Shown here piece by piece: positions 53,431 to 62,177 of a DNA stretch of 64,000 nucleotides. Each line of letters begins with the position of its first letter. The first letter of the stretch is position 1. The DNA comes from UBA969 sp041694635 (GTDB lineage Bacteria; Planctomycetota; Planctomycetia; Gemmatales; Gemmataceae), in NCBI GenBank assembly GCA_041694635.1, contig JBDNHI010000019.1:1-64000 (forward strand), given 5' to 3'. The notes under the pieces are model-generated. The model made no database searches, was not told where the DNA came from, and saw nothing but the letters and a program-made list of their open reading frames with translations. A program made the position numbers and the translations under genes.

Positions 53431-54098
53431 AGGGGTTCAAAGGAGATTTGTAATTTCCAAGTTTTGCTTCCTCCACTCTGTGGTGAGTAGGGTGAAAGAA
53501 AATAAGCCCAGTTATTGATATCCATGGTAAAAATCCAGCCTCGATTAGGAGAAGCACCGGTGTACCAAAGTTCGATGTCTTCAGTAACATCAGCAGTTTG
53601 TTCTCCAACCTTGGAGAATTTGAAGGTAGCGGAATTTTTGTTAGCTCGGTCGGAAGAATTACCTCGTGCCCCGGGTTGAGACCATTCAATTTTTTGTGGG
53701 TAAGTCATGCGGTATTGGTAGCAGACGCCCGAACCCCATTCCGCCAATAGTCGCCTGACATTAATTTCGGGTATGCCCGCAATATAATTGGGGGCGATAG
53801 TTAATTCTGCCTTGGTGATACGCTGACCTTTTGGAATCAGGTCTTTAATCGGAAAGCGTAAAAACAAAGCAGTGTTGGAATTAAAGTAAAGTGTACCATG
53901 TGCGTTGTTGATTTTGTTATCGCCACCCATGGCCCAGCTTAACCGGGGCACTAAGGCTGAAATACACGCCATCTCATCACAACTTTCCGCAGTTATGGTG
54001 ATGGTGCGTGCGGAAACAGTGCTTGCAAAAACCAAACTCATAAAAACGCAAGATAGTCGGCCATAAAATGTTGAAATAACCTGGGTTCTTAGGCTCAT
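53427..54098 (-). CDS. DNRLRE-like exported protein
   Basis: A 223-residue exported protein with a signal peptide (about 8-30). One beta-sandwich resembles the DNRLRE surface domain: FNSNTALFLRFPIKDLIPKGQRITKAELTI, then VTEDIELWYTG and a closing LQISFEPL. It is translated through ATGA overlaps with the beta-propeller gene upstream and the PKD gene downstream. No catalytic function is suggested. Confidence 0.78.
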   Translation of the reverse strand: MSLRTQVISTFYGRLSCVFMSLVFASTVSARTITITAESCDEMACISALVPRLSWAMGGDNKINNAHGTLYFNSNTALFLRFPIKDLIPKGQRITKAELTIAPNYIAGIPEINVRRLLAEWGSGVCYQYRMTYPQKIEWSQPGARGNSSDRANKNSATFKFSKVGEQTADVTEDIELWYTGASPNRGWIFTMDINNWAYFLSPYSPQSGGSKTWKLQISFEPL

Positions 54099-55402
54099 TT
54101 GCTTATCTCCGTTCCTACATAAGCACGATCAAATTTTTCCGAATATACCAAAGCTTTTGCAGCGGGGGTATTGACATATACATGGGTTGGGTCCCCCGTG
54201 GGGTAAGCCTTTTCATCGAGATCCATGACTAGAAGGTGGTACGCACCCCCTAGAACGATTTTTTTTTGTTTAGGAAGAATTATTGGCGGGCCTGTTAGTT
54301 TTCCCATGGGCAAAATATATTGCTTGGGCAAAAGGGTCAGAAAACCTTCCACTTGTTCGGCTCGGGAAAATGATTCCGATGTACCATTGCACGAGGTTAC
54401 AAAAATCGCAGGATGGGAAGGATGAACCGCAAAAAGAACTTGGCCTGCTTGTTTCATAGGTACCCCTTGTAAAGGCATGATTTTATCATCGGGGCGCCAA
54501 GCCATCAGGCCCATATTCCCACTGGAAATTACGGCGTCCTTGCCTACAGGTACAATCATATGGGCACTACCATAAAAATTCTGACGAAATAAATCAATAT
54601 ACGCTGTAGGCGTTAATTGGGGTGGGCTCACCTTGTTTGCAGCATTTAAATCTTCTAGTTTTTTTATCCGAATCCCAAGCGGTTCCTTTGATTCAACTAC
54701 CACAGGCAAACCTTCTGCATCTAACGGGTATCTGCCAAATCTCCAACTGCCTGCATTTGTGATTTCACGCAGGTTGGGTACATATAAGTGGCTACCTAAG
54801 GCATCAATTGCGAGGCCGCCCCCACCTTGATTATGAATGAATTCTACCCCACGACATATACTTGTAATCAATTGCGGCGGGTCTTTTGCTAAATTCAAAA
54901 TACACAAGTGATCGAACTGCAAGGTACCCAGAGGAACGGGCGGAACCGGATTTGTGTAAGGCACATTAATATCTTGCCAAACATAAAGAAGCGGCAACTT
55001 CGGATGAAACGCCAACCCGAGGACATAGTTTTTATGTTTTGTTAGTTCCATGGGTTTAGGTAAAAGTATTTGCGTTGCAATAGGTGCTGGTATGCCTTTA
55101 GCATCGAGTTTGAATAATGAAACATGAGCTTCAGAAAAGGCAACACCGTGCCCGATTGCAAGCAAACCATGGACATCACTTACTGCAGCAACCGTGGCGT
55201 TTGACGCCATCACTGGGGTGATGTAATTGCAAATCCCAGGCTTGGATAAAGGAAGAGTAATCTGAGGTTGTGCCCAAGAACTAGCAATGCAAATGAAAGT
55301 AAAAAAGGAAATTAAAGCAAATCGAATTGCAGGAAATGTACGCAATTGGGTTAGTTTAATCTTATCAGGCAAATAGGAACTGTGTCGTGTATATAAAGGC
55401 AA
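54095..55402 (-). CDS. Exported beta-propeller-like protein
   Basis: A 435-residue protein with an N-terminal hydrophobic signal (about 24-42, FALISFFTFICIASSW). The mature part consists of repeated four-stranded units, several with aromatic turns (PLLYVWQDINVP, HPAIFVTSC, KFDRAYVGTEI), as in cell-surface beta-propellers. No known family was recognised, so a sensory or binding role is inferred only from the fold. It lies 2 bp after the large coiled-coil gene and overlaps the next gene by 4 bp. Confidence 0.75.
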   Translation of the reverse strand: MPLYTRHSSYLPDKIKLTQLRTFPAIRFALISFFTFICIASSWAQPQITLPLSKPGICNYITPVMASNATVAAVSDVHGLLAIGHGVAFSEAHVSLFKLDAKGIPAPIATQILLPKPMELTKHKNYVLGLAFHPKLPLLYVWQDINVPYTNPVPPVPLGTLQFDHLCILNLAKDPPQLITSICRGVEFIHNQGGGGLAIDALGSHLYVPNLREITNAGSWRFGRYPLDAEGLPVVVESKEPLGIRIKKLEDLNAANKVSPPQLTPTAYIDLFRQNFYGSAHMIVPVGKDAVISSGNMGLMAWRPDDKIMPLQGVPMKQAGQVLFAVHPSHPAIFVTSCNGTSESFSRAEQVEGFLTLLPKQYILPMGKLTGPPIILPKQKKIVLGGAYHLLVMDLDEKAYPTGDPTHVYVNTPAAKALVYSEKFDRAYVGTEISK

Positions 55403-55404
55403 AA

Positions 55405-58400
55405 TTATTGCTCCGCTAACTTCAAATAATAATTGCGCATGGCTTCTTCGTACTCTGGGAAACCTTGAATTTGTGGTTGGTCAAGAATGCGGCCCTGAAT
55501 CGCTCGATCTCGTGGAAGGCTAGGTTGTAAGCTAGAATTTGCATAACGAAAAACGCGAATTGCCCCTCGTAGTTTATCCAGTGTATGAACCTGTTGGTTG
55601 AATAATTCTGCACTGGGTTGTTCAGAAAGTACAGCAAGGTTCGATTGCAACTGAGCAGCAAGCTCATCCAAATGTTCAGTAGGAAGATAAAGAGACCGTA
55701 ATTCTTTCCTGATAGATTTGAGTTGCTCGATGACTTGTTCTTGTTGACTGGTAAGATCGCGGAGAAGAGCAGCGGTTTTTGCATCGATTTTATCGCCTTG
55801 TCGTTCCACGATGTTTTGTTTTTTTTGAGGCTTGTCCATGCGCTTGATAAAGTCGTCCTTCCATTTGCCACTATCGTGAAGGCTAAAATGGGAATTATCT
55901 GACTCGACTTTTTTGCCACCAACTCCAGTGGAGACATCTTTTTGCATGTCATCGCTTTTCTTCATTTTTATCAAACCTTTTTGATCAGCAGCTTCCATGG
56001 TGCCATCGAGGGCTTTATCCCTGCCTCTGCGATCGACGGCTTCATCGTCAGCAACCATGCCAGTAGCGCGGGCACCTTGTCTGCCAGTGCGAGCCATCCC
56101 GCCAACTTCCGTGGTAGGAGGTTTTTTGTTACCCGTAGCACTGACAGCACCAGTGGAATTAAGTTTCCCCCCCAACTTAGAGATTTCACCTGGGTCGTTG
56201 TTGTTTTGGTTGGTGCTTAGTTTGAGGGATTGGAAATTTTTGTTGAGTTCTTCGGTTTCATCAAGAAGCTTGCCTACAAGATCATCGAATTTTTCCTGAA
56301 TGAAAGGTTTGACCGCATTTTCCTTCTGATCTTTAGGAAGGTTAAGTAGCGGTGTCTTTTCTGCCAAGTTCCCTAGCTTTAATGAATAAGGATCTTGGCG
56401 CACCCCCGAATCTTCCTTCAGTTCTATGGCGTTGCGATCGACATCAACCATAGGAATACTTAGCAGGTCGGGTTCTTCTGCAGGATTTTTATCTGTACGC
56501 TTTTTAGCGCCCAAGATTTCTACAATACGCATCAAATCTTCAACCTTAATATTTTCCGGCAGATCTTTGAGAAAAGCTTCCGCAGTTCCTGGGGCAAGTT
56601 TGTCAATTTCTTTTTGAGCTTCCAAATCCGATTTTAATTTTGCTTTCAATGCAGCAAGAGCTTTCGACGCAGCCTCTACTTGCGCCATTTGTAACATATT
56701 ATGCAAGGAAGAGAGTTGCTCTACAGCAAGCGATTGTTGTTGAGAAGTTTCGTTCCAGCGGCCTAAATTTGCCTGCTCAGCGGCCGAAGTTAATGGAGCA
56801 AGGATGGAGCTGCTATCTAGGGCTTTTGCAGCGGTATTGAAAGCTTTTGCTAAGATAGGTTCAAGATTTTGCAATCGAAGTGCTACACCTAAGTAAGCAG
56901 GTTGAATGAGCTTGCAAAGTTCAAGGATCTTTATTTGTCTTCGGTTCATCGAAGCCCGTGTCTGAGTTTCATCCCGTGGTTCGGTTGAGGTGGCGAGTTT
57001 GCGAGAAAGGTCGCGTAATTTGGTCTGCCTTTCTACTAGCATTTTGAGAAACGCAATCATATTACTTTGTTCCCATTCACCTCGGAAATTCTGGTATTGT
57101 TCAAGCATTTCTTCCATGCTGCGAATTATTCTTTCATGAGCAAGCCGTGAATCAGCAAGAGCAGCCCGCTTTTCAGTAGGTTTATCGCGGCTAGGTACCG
57201 CAGCATAAATCCGCACCAGCCTTAGCATTTCCGTATCTGCCAGCATACCTAGTGCAATCCGCAAATTTCCTGTTTGCAGAAGCATTGCTCTTGCTGCCAT
57301 CACTGTATTCTTCTGAACATTTTCTTGTTCTTTAATTAAGATTTTGATAGCGGCATGCAAAGCGTCGATGTTTTTCTGGTCATCCCATCGAAGCTCGCCG
57401 TTATCGAGTTTTCCCAGCCATGTGATTGTAGATTTCAGAGCTTCTTTTTCAGAAAGAAGTAGCGAGGTTAAATCTTTTTCGGATCGTAGGATTTGTTCAT
57501 ACTGTATCTGCAATGCAATTCCATCTCCACCTATCGAAAGTTCGTGGATCATTCCCGTTGCCCATTTGCCTTTGCGTGCTGGTTCGGTGTCGCTAGCTTG
57601 TAAAGCGATTTCAAATTTATCCAACTCAGCGGCTTGTAACTTAGAGATGGGAAGGATGAAATTATTGATAGCAAAGGATTTTTTTTGGTCGGCGTTCCAG
57701 ATATCGATCTGCTGCCAATTTTCTTCGGTTGCAAGAGAGGGAGAAAGAGAGTTGTTGATTCTGCGATAGAATAAGCCTACTTTCTCTATGCCGTAATCAT
57801 CTCGAGCTTTTATTTTTAAATGTAGGATCGTATCTAACTGAACTTCGCTGCGCCGCTCGATGCCAGAAAGTTCGAGTTTAGGTTCTAAATCCTTTAGAAT
57901 CCGGATGGGGAATGAGGTTGTGAGGTTAGGTCGGCCAGCCTGCATGGTTTCTAAACGATATCCAAGCAAGTTGTCAAATACGATGTCACCTTCAAATTCT
58001 TTTTGAGAGACTTGTTTCAATGGAATGGTTGTTGCAGATTTTTTAACCTCGGGCTTATATTCTAAAATAAGATTTGCACTATCCACGGGCCGATCGAATA
58101 TGAATAGAACTTTGGCCAGAGTTCCTTCAAGAGCTTCTAAATCGCCTGACCTGCTTTCCAGAGTTTTTTCAGGTTCGCCGGTGTAAGCTGGGTATTGATA
58201 ACTCATGCGAATCCGTGCCAGATTTGAAATCCTAGGCACTTCAATATGGTAGTAAACACTGGTAAAGTCGTTACCACGCACAGCATAATCTAGGTTTTCG
58301 TTAAGATTGCGAAGGATATGTCGAACGGGCTCATCGTTATTTTCAACAGCGATGGTTTCGGAAGATCGCTTGCCATTGATATTTTTGAACAGTACGAGTT

Positions 58401-59142
58401 TCTTGGGTCGTTCTCCTTTAATGGAGATTTGAATTTGTGCTTCCCCCAAGGCTTCAAAATTGCCTGGCTCAATAGTAAGAATCGTCCGGTAAAGTGGATC
58501 AATGTTGGCAAATGGGAGAAATATGCGACTAGCAGCATTTGTGAAGTGATCGGGTTTAGCAATTAAAAAAATAATGCCAACAATTAACAGTCCTCCCGCC
58601 GCTGCCATCCGAATTGCCGCAGGCTTCATCTGAGTTGCTTGTGCTAAATGTATTTGATTCAGCCCTAGGCAGTTTTCTTCAACCACTGCATGATTAAGTT
58701 GATCATTTTGCTGGGCAAGTTGCAGCGCATTGATCAGGCGATTTTGGACCCCACCGGGAGTTGATTGTTCGATTGCAAGTGCAACCTGATCCTCGGTAAG
58801 ATCAATAGCGTTCCATTGGCGGTATAAATGTAAAGCTGCCCACCCTAGGCCAAGAAACAAACCAATACTTGCAATTAGTCGTCCTAGAACATTTAAATGC
58901 CATTGATTGTCGAGAAAAAAAACAAGTAATAAATAGGCTAGGGGCGTTGCTAGGCACAAACTAATCGCTTCAAGTAAGATGATGGTTTTCCAGCGAAAGG
59001 TGTTGGCGTTTACAAGTTGTTTTAAGTGAGCCAACTTCGGTTCTACCAACGGCTCATTCTTGTCCAATAGGTTTGAATTTTCAGATTGATGTTTCATGTT
59101 ATTCAAATCATATATTGGCGGGAGAGAAAAACCCATAATCAT
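55405..59142 (-). CDS. Large DUF4175-like membrane coiled-coil protein
   Basis: A 1245-residue protein, first in the ten-gene operon. The N-terminus has two transmembrane segments (about 53-78 and 90-112) and a third near 182-200. A mostly beta extracytoplasmic middle (about 205-500) precedes long charged helices predicted to be coiled coils (about 540-870 and 1110-1210). A glycine- and asparagine-rich low-complexity zone lies near 985-1110. This matches the DUF4175-type proteins that open MoxR operons. Candidate starts are ATG 59142, 59136 and 59097, none with a clear ribosome binding site. Confidence 0.82.
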   Translation of the reverse strand: MIMGFSLPPIYDLNNMKHQSENSNLLDKNEPLVEPKLAHLKQLVNANTFRWKTIILLEAISLCLATPLAYLLLVFFLDNQWHLNVLGRLIASIGLFLGLGWAALHLYRQWNAIDLTEDQVALAIEQSTPGGVQNRLINALQLAQQNDQLNHAVVEENCLGLNQIHLAQATQMKPAAIRMAAAGGLLIVGIIFLIAKPDHFTNAASRIFLPFANIDPLYRTILTIEPGNFEALGEAQIQISIKGERPKKLVLFKNINGKRSSETIAVENNDEPVRHILRNLNENLDYAVRGNDFTSVYYHIEVPRISNLARIRMSYQYPAYTGEPEKTLESRSGDLEALEGTLAKVLFIFDRPVDSANLILEYKPEVKKSATTIPLKQVSQKEFEGDIVFDNLLGYRLETMQAGRPNLTTSFPIRILKDLEPKLELSGIERRSEVQLDTILHLKIKARDDYGIEKVGLFYRRINNSLSPSLATEENWQQIDIWNADQKKSFAINNFILPISKLQAAELDKFEIALQASDTEPARKGKWATGMIHELSIGGDGIALQIQYEQILRSEKDLTSLLLSEKEALKSTITWLGKLDNGELRWDDQKNIDALHAAIKILIKEQENVQKNTVMAARAMLLQTGNLRIALGMLADTEMLRLVRIYAAVPSRDKPTEKRAALADSRLAHERIIRSMEEMLEQYQNFRGEWEQSNMIAFLKMLVERQTKLRDLSRKLATSTEPRDETQTRASMNRRQIKILELCKLIQPAYLGVALRLQNLEPILAKAFNTAAKALDSSSILAPLTSAAEQANLGRWNETSQQQSLAVEQLSSLHNMLQMAQVEAASKALAALKAKLKSDLEAQKEIDKLAPGTAEAFLKDLPENIKVEDLMRIVEILGAKKRTDKNPAEEPDLLSIPMVDVDRNAIELKEDSGVRQDPYSLKLGNLAEKTPLLNLPKDQKENAVKPFIQEKFDDLVGKLLDETEELNKNFQSLKLSTNQNNNDPGEISKLGGKLNSTGAVSATGNKKPPTTEVGGMARTGRQGARATGMVADDEAVDRRGRDKALDGTMEAADQKGLIKMKKSDDMQKDVSTGVGGKKVESDNSHFSLHDSGKWKDDFIKRMDKPQKKQNIVERQGDKIDAKTAALLRDLTSQQEQVIEQLKSIRKELRSLYLPTEHLDELAAQLQSNLAVLSEQPSAELFNQQVHTLDKLRGAIRVFRYANSSLQPSLPRDRAIQGRILDQPQIQGFPEYEEAMRNYYLKLAEQ

Positions 59143-59251
59143 AGTTTAAATCTAATCTTGGAAGGATCTTTATCATAACGACTTTAAGCGATAATTAAAA
59201 CATATTTCTCGGAGAATTAATCTGATGTCCAACCTTCTGGGTTAAAAATGT

Positions 59252-59279
59252 CATTTCTTTTATGTACCTTAAAGAAATG
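59252..59279. promoter_or_regulatory. Inverted repeat upstream of the MoxR operon
   Basis: CATTTCTTT (59252-59260) and AAAGAAATG (59271-59279) form a perfect 9-bp inverted repeat with a 10-bp spacer, about 110-135 bp upstream of the first gene of the minus-strand operon. With no T-run it is unlikely to terminate. One full helical turn between half-sites is typical of an operator for a dimeric regulator. Confidence 0.4.
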
Positions 59280-59553
59280 GGTTCGGTCATTTTTACAAAG
59301 CGAAATGAAAACATTACATCTTTTTGAAAGAATCACCCGGGCTGTTATCTTTTACCACTTTGGTAACTCAGGTAATTTATTCGGCTTATGCGATTGGCAA
59401 ACTATTGGTTAAGACAAATATATTTAAAAAAAGCTTAAGATTAAAAGCCGACCCTTAAATAGGGTGCAATATTAGATTGCTATGGCGGTGATACTTGCTA
59501 ATTGTTATGAGTTTTTTAACAACTAATAATAATTTTGCGAGAATTCAAACAAG

Positions 59554-59569
59554 TGGCATAGTGGTTGCA
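59554..59569 (+). promoter_or_regulatory. Sigma-54 promoter (-24/-12)
   Basis: TGGCATAGTGGTTGCA fits the sigma-54 consensus TGGCAyrNNNNTTGCw at every fixed position, with GG and GC exactly 10 bp apart. Transcription would start near 59580, leaving about 40 nt of leader before ATG 59622. An enhancer-binding activator would be needed; none is encoded in the window. Confidence 0.75.
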
Positions 59570-59621
59570 GTGATTATTTAGTTAGGCTTGGTTAAATTTT
59601 AAGTAGACAAAGGGGTGGGCT

Positions 59622-59819
59622 ATGAGCCAGAGAGAATCAAATTTGTTGTTCTTAAAAGATATGTTAGAACACCTTGCATCTTGCCAACAGCAATTGCAAT
59701 GGACGACAGATAGCCAGGCAGTGCATGTTCTGACTGAAGTAATGTTAAGGGATTTAGATCGTTGCAATAAATTGTGTCAGAATATTAAAAGGAAGGCAGA
59801 AATGTCTGTGCCTGTATAA
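59622..59819 (+). CDS. Small helical protein from a sigma-54 promoter
   Basis: A protein of 65 residues with no signal peptide, almost entirely helical, with heptad-like leucines (LLFLKDMLEHLASCQQQL, then VLTEVMLRDLDRCNKLC). The family is not recognised by name. The gene is credible because AAAGGGG precedes ATG 59622, a consensus sigma-54 promoter lies 50-70 bp upstream and a strong terminator begins 27 bp after the stop. A small cytoplasmic coiled-coil or adaptor protein made under special conditions is the simplest reading. Confidence 0.72.
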   Translation: MSQRESNLLFLKDMLEHLASCQQQLQWTTDSQAVHVLTEVMLRDLDRCNKLCQNIKRKAEMSVPV

Positions 59820-59845
59820 ATAAAAAGCGTTAGAAAAAATAAAGG

Positions 59846-59878
59846 ACCGGCGTGCTAAAAGGCACGCCGGTTTTTTTT
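59846..59878 (+). terminator. Strong rho-independent terminator
   Basis: ACCGGCGTGC (59846-59855) pairs perfectly with GCACGCCGGT (59862-59871) around a 6-nt loop and is followed by eight Ts (59871-59878). It ends the small sigma-54-dependent gene and isolates the YTV gene downstream. Confidence 0.93.
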
Positions 59879-60052
59879 CGTACTTGCATAATCGTTACAG
59901 GTTGACCAACCAGCAAAACAAGAAAAAGTATTGTGGGTGTTAAAAGGCGTACGATCTGCAAAGGTAGAAGCATAAAAGCAAGAAGATATAGAACAACCGT
60001 GATAGAAGATAATCCACATCAAAAAGATAATCCGATAAGAAACATGAGATTA

Positions 60053-60226
60053 CAGCCGGCGTAGGAAACGCCAGGCACCTGGAGCGTTAGTTCCCGGCTG
60101 AATCACCCGCTAAGGATCTAAGCCATCTGCGTGGATGGCCAAGGCGAGGTGATCAATTTAGTAACGGGAAGTTCCAGGGAAAACTTGCAAAGCTGCAAGC
60201 CCAGGTCCCAAGTTTACAAGAGGAGT
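60053..60226 (+). promoter_or_regulatory. Structured 5' leader of the YTV wall-protein gene
   Basis: This GC-richer stretch can form four consecutive stems before the start codon: CAGCCGG/CCGGCTG (60053-60059 with 60094-60100); ATCACC/GGTGAT (60102-60107 with 60148-60153) enclosing GCCATC/GATGGC (60122-60127 with 60134-60139); and CTTGCA/TGCAAG (60185-60190 with 60195-60200). It ends in a strong ribosome binding site GAGGAG at 60221-60226. I cannot match it to a known riboswitch. A stabilising or regulatory RNA is inferred. The 170 bp before it (59879-60052) showed nothing recognisable. Confidence 0.55.
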
Positions 60227-60230
60227 TCCG

Positions 60231-62144
60231 ATGAAAAGGATGCGTATGGTAGCGCCGCTGTTGGCAGTTTTGGTTGGTTTGTTTGCCACCCAGAATGTTT
60301 CCGCCTCTAATTGCGGTGCAGGAAAGTACAATGCATCTGGCCCGCCTTGCTGCGACGCTCAGAGTTGTTTTTCATCTGCTACAGGCCAGATGAGAGAAAA
60401 TTTCCGCCTTGTCGTGGACAATGTCCTTGGCAAGCGTTGGCTGACTTCCTACACAACCGTGCAGGAAACAGTGATGAAGCAGGTAACCAAGACTTGCTAC
60501 AGAGACGAATCTCGTACTTGCTACAAAAAGTGCTATGAGACTGTTTTTAAAAATGTAGAAGAGAAAGTGCAGAAAAGGGTTGTAGAAACCGCTTACAAAG
60601 ATTGCGAATACACCGTATGCAAGCCTGTCAAAAAGACTTGTATGAAGGAAGTTACTTCCACGGTTTGCAAGCCTGTTTGCGAAACCCATTACAAAGATTG
60701 CAAGTATACGATTTGCAAGCGAGTTCCTGTTCAGTGCGAAAAGGAATGCTGCTACACCGTATGCAAGCCAGTAACTGAAGTTCATTGCCACAAAGTTACT
60801 TGCCAGTTGCAGAAGAAAATCTGCGAACAACTTGAAAAAGAATGCAAGTACACCGTTTGCAAGCCAGTGCAAGAAACTTGCATCAAGGAAGTAAAATGTG
60901 TACAGAACAAGAAGGTAATCGAAAACTGCGTCAAAGAAGTTAAGTGCGTAGAATACAAAAATGTAGAAGAAACTACCCAAAAAGAAGTTATCAAAACTGT
61001 ATGGAAACCAGTTGAAACTACCAAGACTGTTTCCCGCAGGGTTGGTCAATGGGTTGTAGAAAACTACACGATTCCCGCTACCACGAAAAACCAATGGGTT
61101 CGTACTCCTAGCGAAAGCGTATTCGATCCTTCAACTTGCCGTACTGTTTGCAAACCAGGTAAGCTGACCCGTGTATGCAGCGAAGTTCCTGCGAAGGAAT
61201 GCTGCCGCAAGGTTTTCAAAGTTAGCACTGTATGCGAACAAGTTACATGCAAGACCTTTGTTAAGGAATGTGTAAAAGAAATGGTTCCTGTAACCGTATG
61301 CAAAAAGGTTGCAGTTTGCACTGTGAAGAAAGTTCCTTACACTGTTTGCAAAATCGTTCCAGAAACCATCATCAAGAAAGTGCCTTACACTGTAACCAAG
61401 ATGGTTTCAGAAACCATTGTAAAGAAAGTTCCTTACACCGTCAGCAAGACCATTCGTGGTGCTTATGTTGATGGCAAGGGTGTAAGCCATGGAGCCGCAG
61501 GCTTTGATAAGGCTGATGGTAAGAACGATGGTAAGAACGATGGTAAGAATGGTGATGCATCTGGAAAAGATGGCAAGAATAACTCTGGTGCAGATCAGGG
61601 CAAACCTTGGATCTTCAAAGAAGGTGCTACTTTCGACAACAGTTACACAACCACTTCCACCAAAATGGTTCGTGAAACACAAGTGAAGAAAGTTCCTTAC
61701 ACTGTGTACAAAACTGTAACCGAAGAAGCAGTGAAGAAAGTTCCTTACACCGTGGTAAAAATGGTTCCTGAAACTGTCAAGAAGATGGTACCAGTAACTG
61801 TAACCGAAATGGAAACCACGAAGTGCGTAAAGAAAGTTCCTTATAAGGTTTGCCGTACTGAAACCGTAACCGTATGCAAAAGAGTTCCAGAAACTGTTTG
61901 CAAGATGGTTCCTTACACGGTTAATGTGAAGGTTCCCTATAAGGTAACTGAATGCGTACCTGTAACTGTTTGCAAGAGAGTTAAGAACGACCCTTGTGAC
62001 AATGGTAAGAGCTGTGGCAAAAACGAAAGCGAATCTTGCAAGGAAAAACTCTTTGATAAGATCTTCCGCAATCGCCTTTGCTGCAAGAACCCTTGCGAAG
62101 ATTCTTCCGCACCCGCTAAAGTTGAAGCTAAGCCAGCTAAGTAA
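60231..62144 (+). CDS. Cysteine-rich YTV-type cell-wall protein
   Basis: An exported 637-residue protein with a signal peptide (MKRMRMVAPLLAVLVGLFA, likely cleaved after SAS). The mature part consists of repeats with the pattern (Y/V)TVCKPV or VPYTVxKxV, many carrying cysteine pairs (for example CEYTVCKPV, CCYTVCKPV, KKVPYTVCKIV). This is the YTV repeat of planctomycete protein cell walls, where cysteines probably crosslink chains. A hydrophilic linker at about 415-460 is built on three DGKN units, with matching 12-bp DNA tandem repeats. Cysteines are dense in the first two-thirds and fewer in the last. Strong leader, ribosome binding site and terminator suggest high expression. Confidence 0.92.
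   Translation: MKRMRMVAPLLAVLVGLFATQNVSASNCGAGKYNASGPPCCDAQSCFSSATGQMRENFRLVVDNVLGKRWLTSYTTVQETVMKQVTKTCYRDESRTCYKKCYETVFKNVEEKVQKRVVETAYKDCEYTVCKPVKKTCMKEVTSTVCKPVCETHYKDCKYTICKRVPVQCEKECCYTVCKPVTEVHCHKVTCQLQKKICEQLEKECKYTVCKPVQETCIKEVKCVQNKKVIENCVKEVKCVEYKNVEETTQKEVIKTVWKPVETTKTVSRRVGQWVVENYTIPATTKNQWVRTPSESVFDPSTCRTVCKPGKLTRVCSEVPAKECCRKVFKVSTVCEQVTCKTFVKECVKEMVPVTVCKKVAVCTVKKVPYTVCKIVPETIIKKVPYTVTKMVSETIVKKVPYTVSKTIRGAYVDGKGVSHGAAGFDKADGKNDGKNDGKNGDASGKDGKNNSGADQGKPWIFKEGATFDNSYTTTSTKMVRETQVKKVPYTVYKTVTEEAVKKVPYTVVKMVPETVKKMVPVTVTEMETTKCVKKVPYKVCRTETVTVCKRVPETVCKMVPYTVNVKVPYKVTECVPVTVCKRVKNDPCDNGKSCGKNESESCKEKLFDKIFRNRLCCKNPCEDSSAPAKVEAKPAK
61515..61550 (+). repeat. 12-bp tandem repeat inside the YTV gene
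   Basis: GATGGTAAGAAC occurs three times in tandem (the last unit ends AAT), encoding DGKN-DGKN-DGKN at residues 429-440. Unit number could change by slippage without breaking the frame, so linker length may vary between strains. Confidence 0.85.
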
Positions 62145-62177
62145 TAATCTGGTAAGTAAAAACTAAGCAGTTCATTC

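Larger units (their letters stand above)
59143..59621. other. Intergenic region between two divergent units
   Basis: This 479-bp AT-rich gap separates the start of the ten-gene minus-strand operon from the 65-residue gene. It contains the inverted repeat at 59252-59279 and the sigma-54 promoter at 59554-59569. No coding frame or RNA gene was recognised in the rest. A promoter for the minus-strand operon must lie in its first part, but no clear -35/-10 pair was identified. Confidence 0.6.

Noticed and set aside
59392..59408. TTGGCAAACTATTGGTTA as a second sigma-54 promoter
   Set aside because: The -12 element lacks GC at the required spacing, while the site at 59554-59569 fits fully.
60372..61094. 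240-residue frame on the minus strand inside the YTV gene
   Set aside because: It is antisense to low-complexity repeats, which commonly create long open frames. It has no start signal and is rich in F, N and L.
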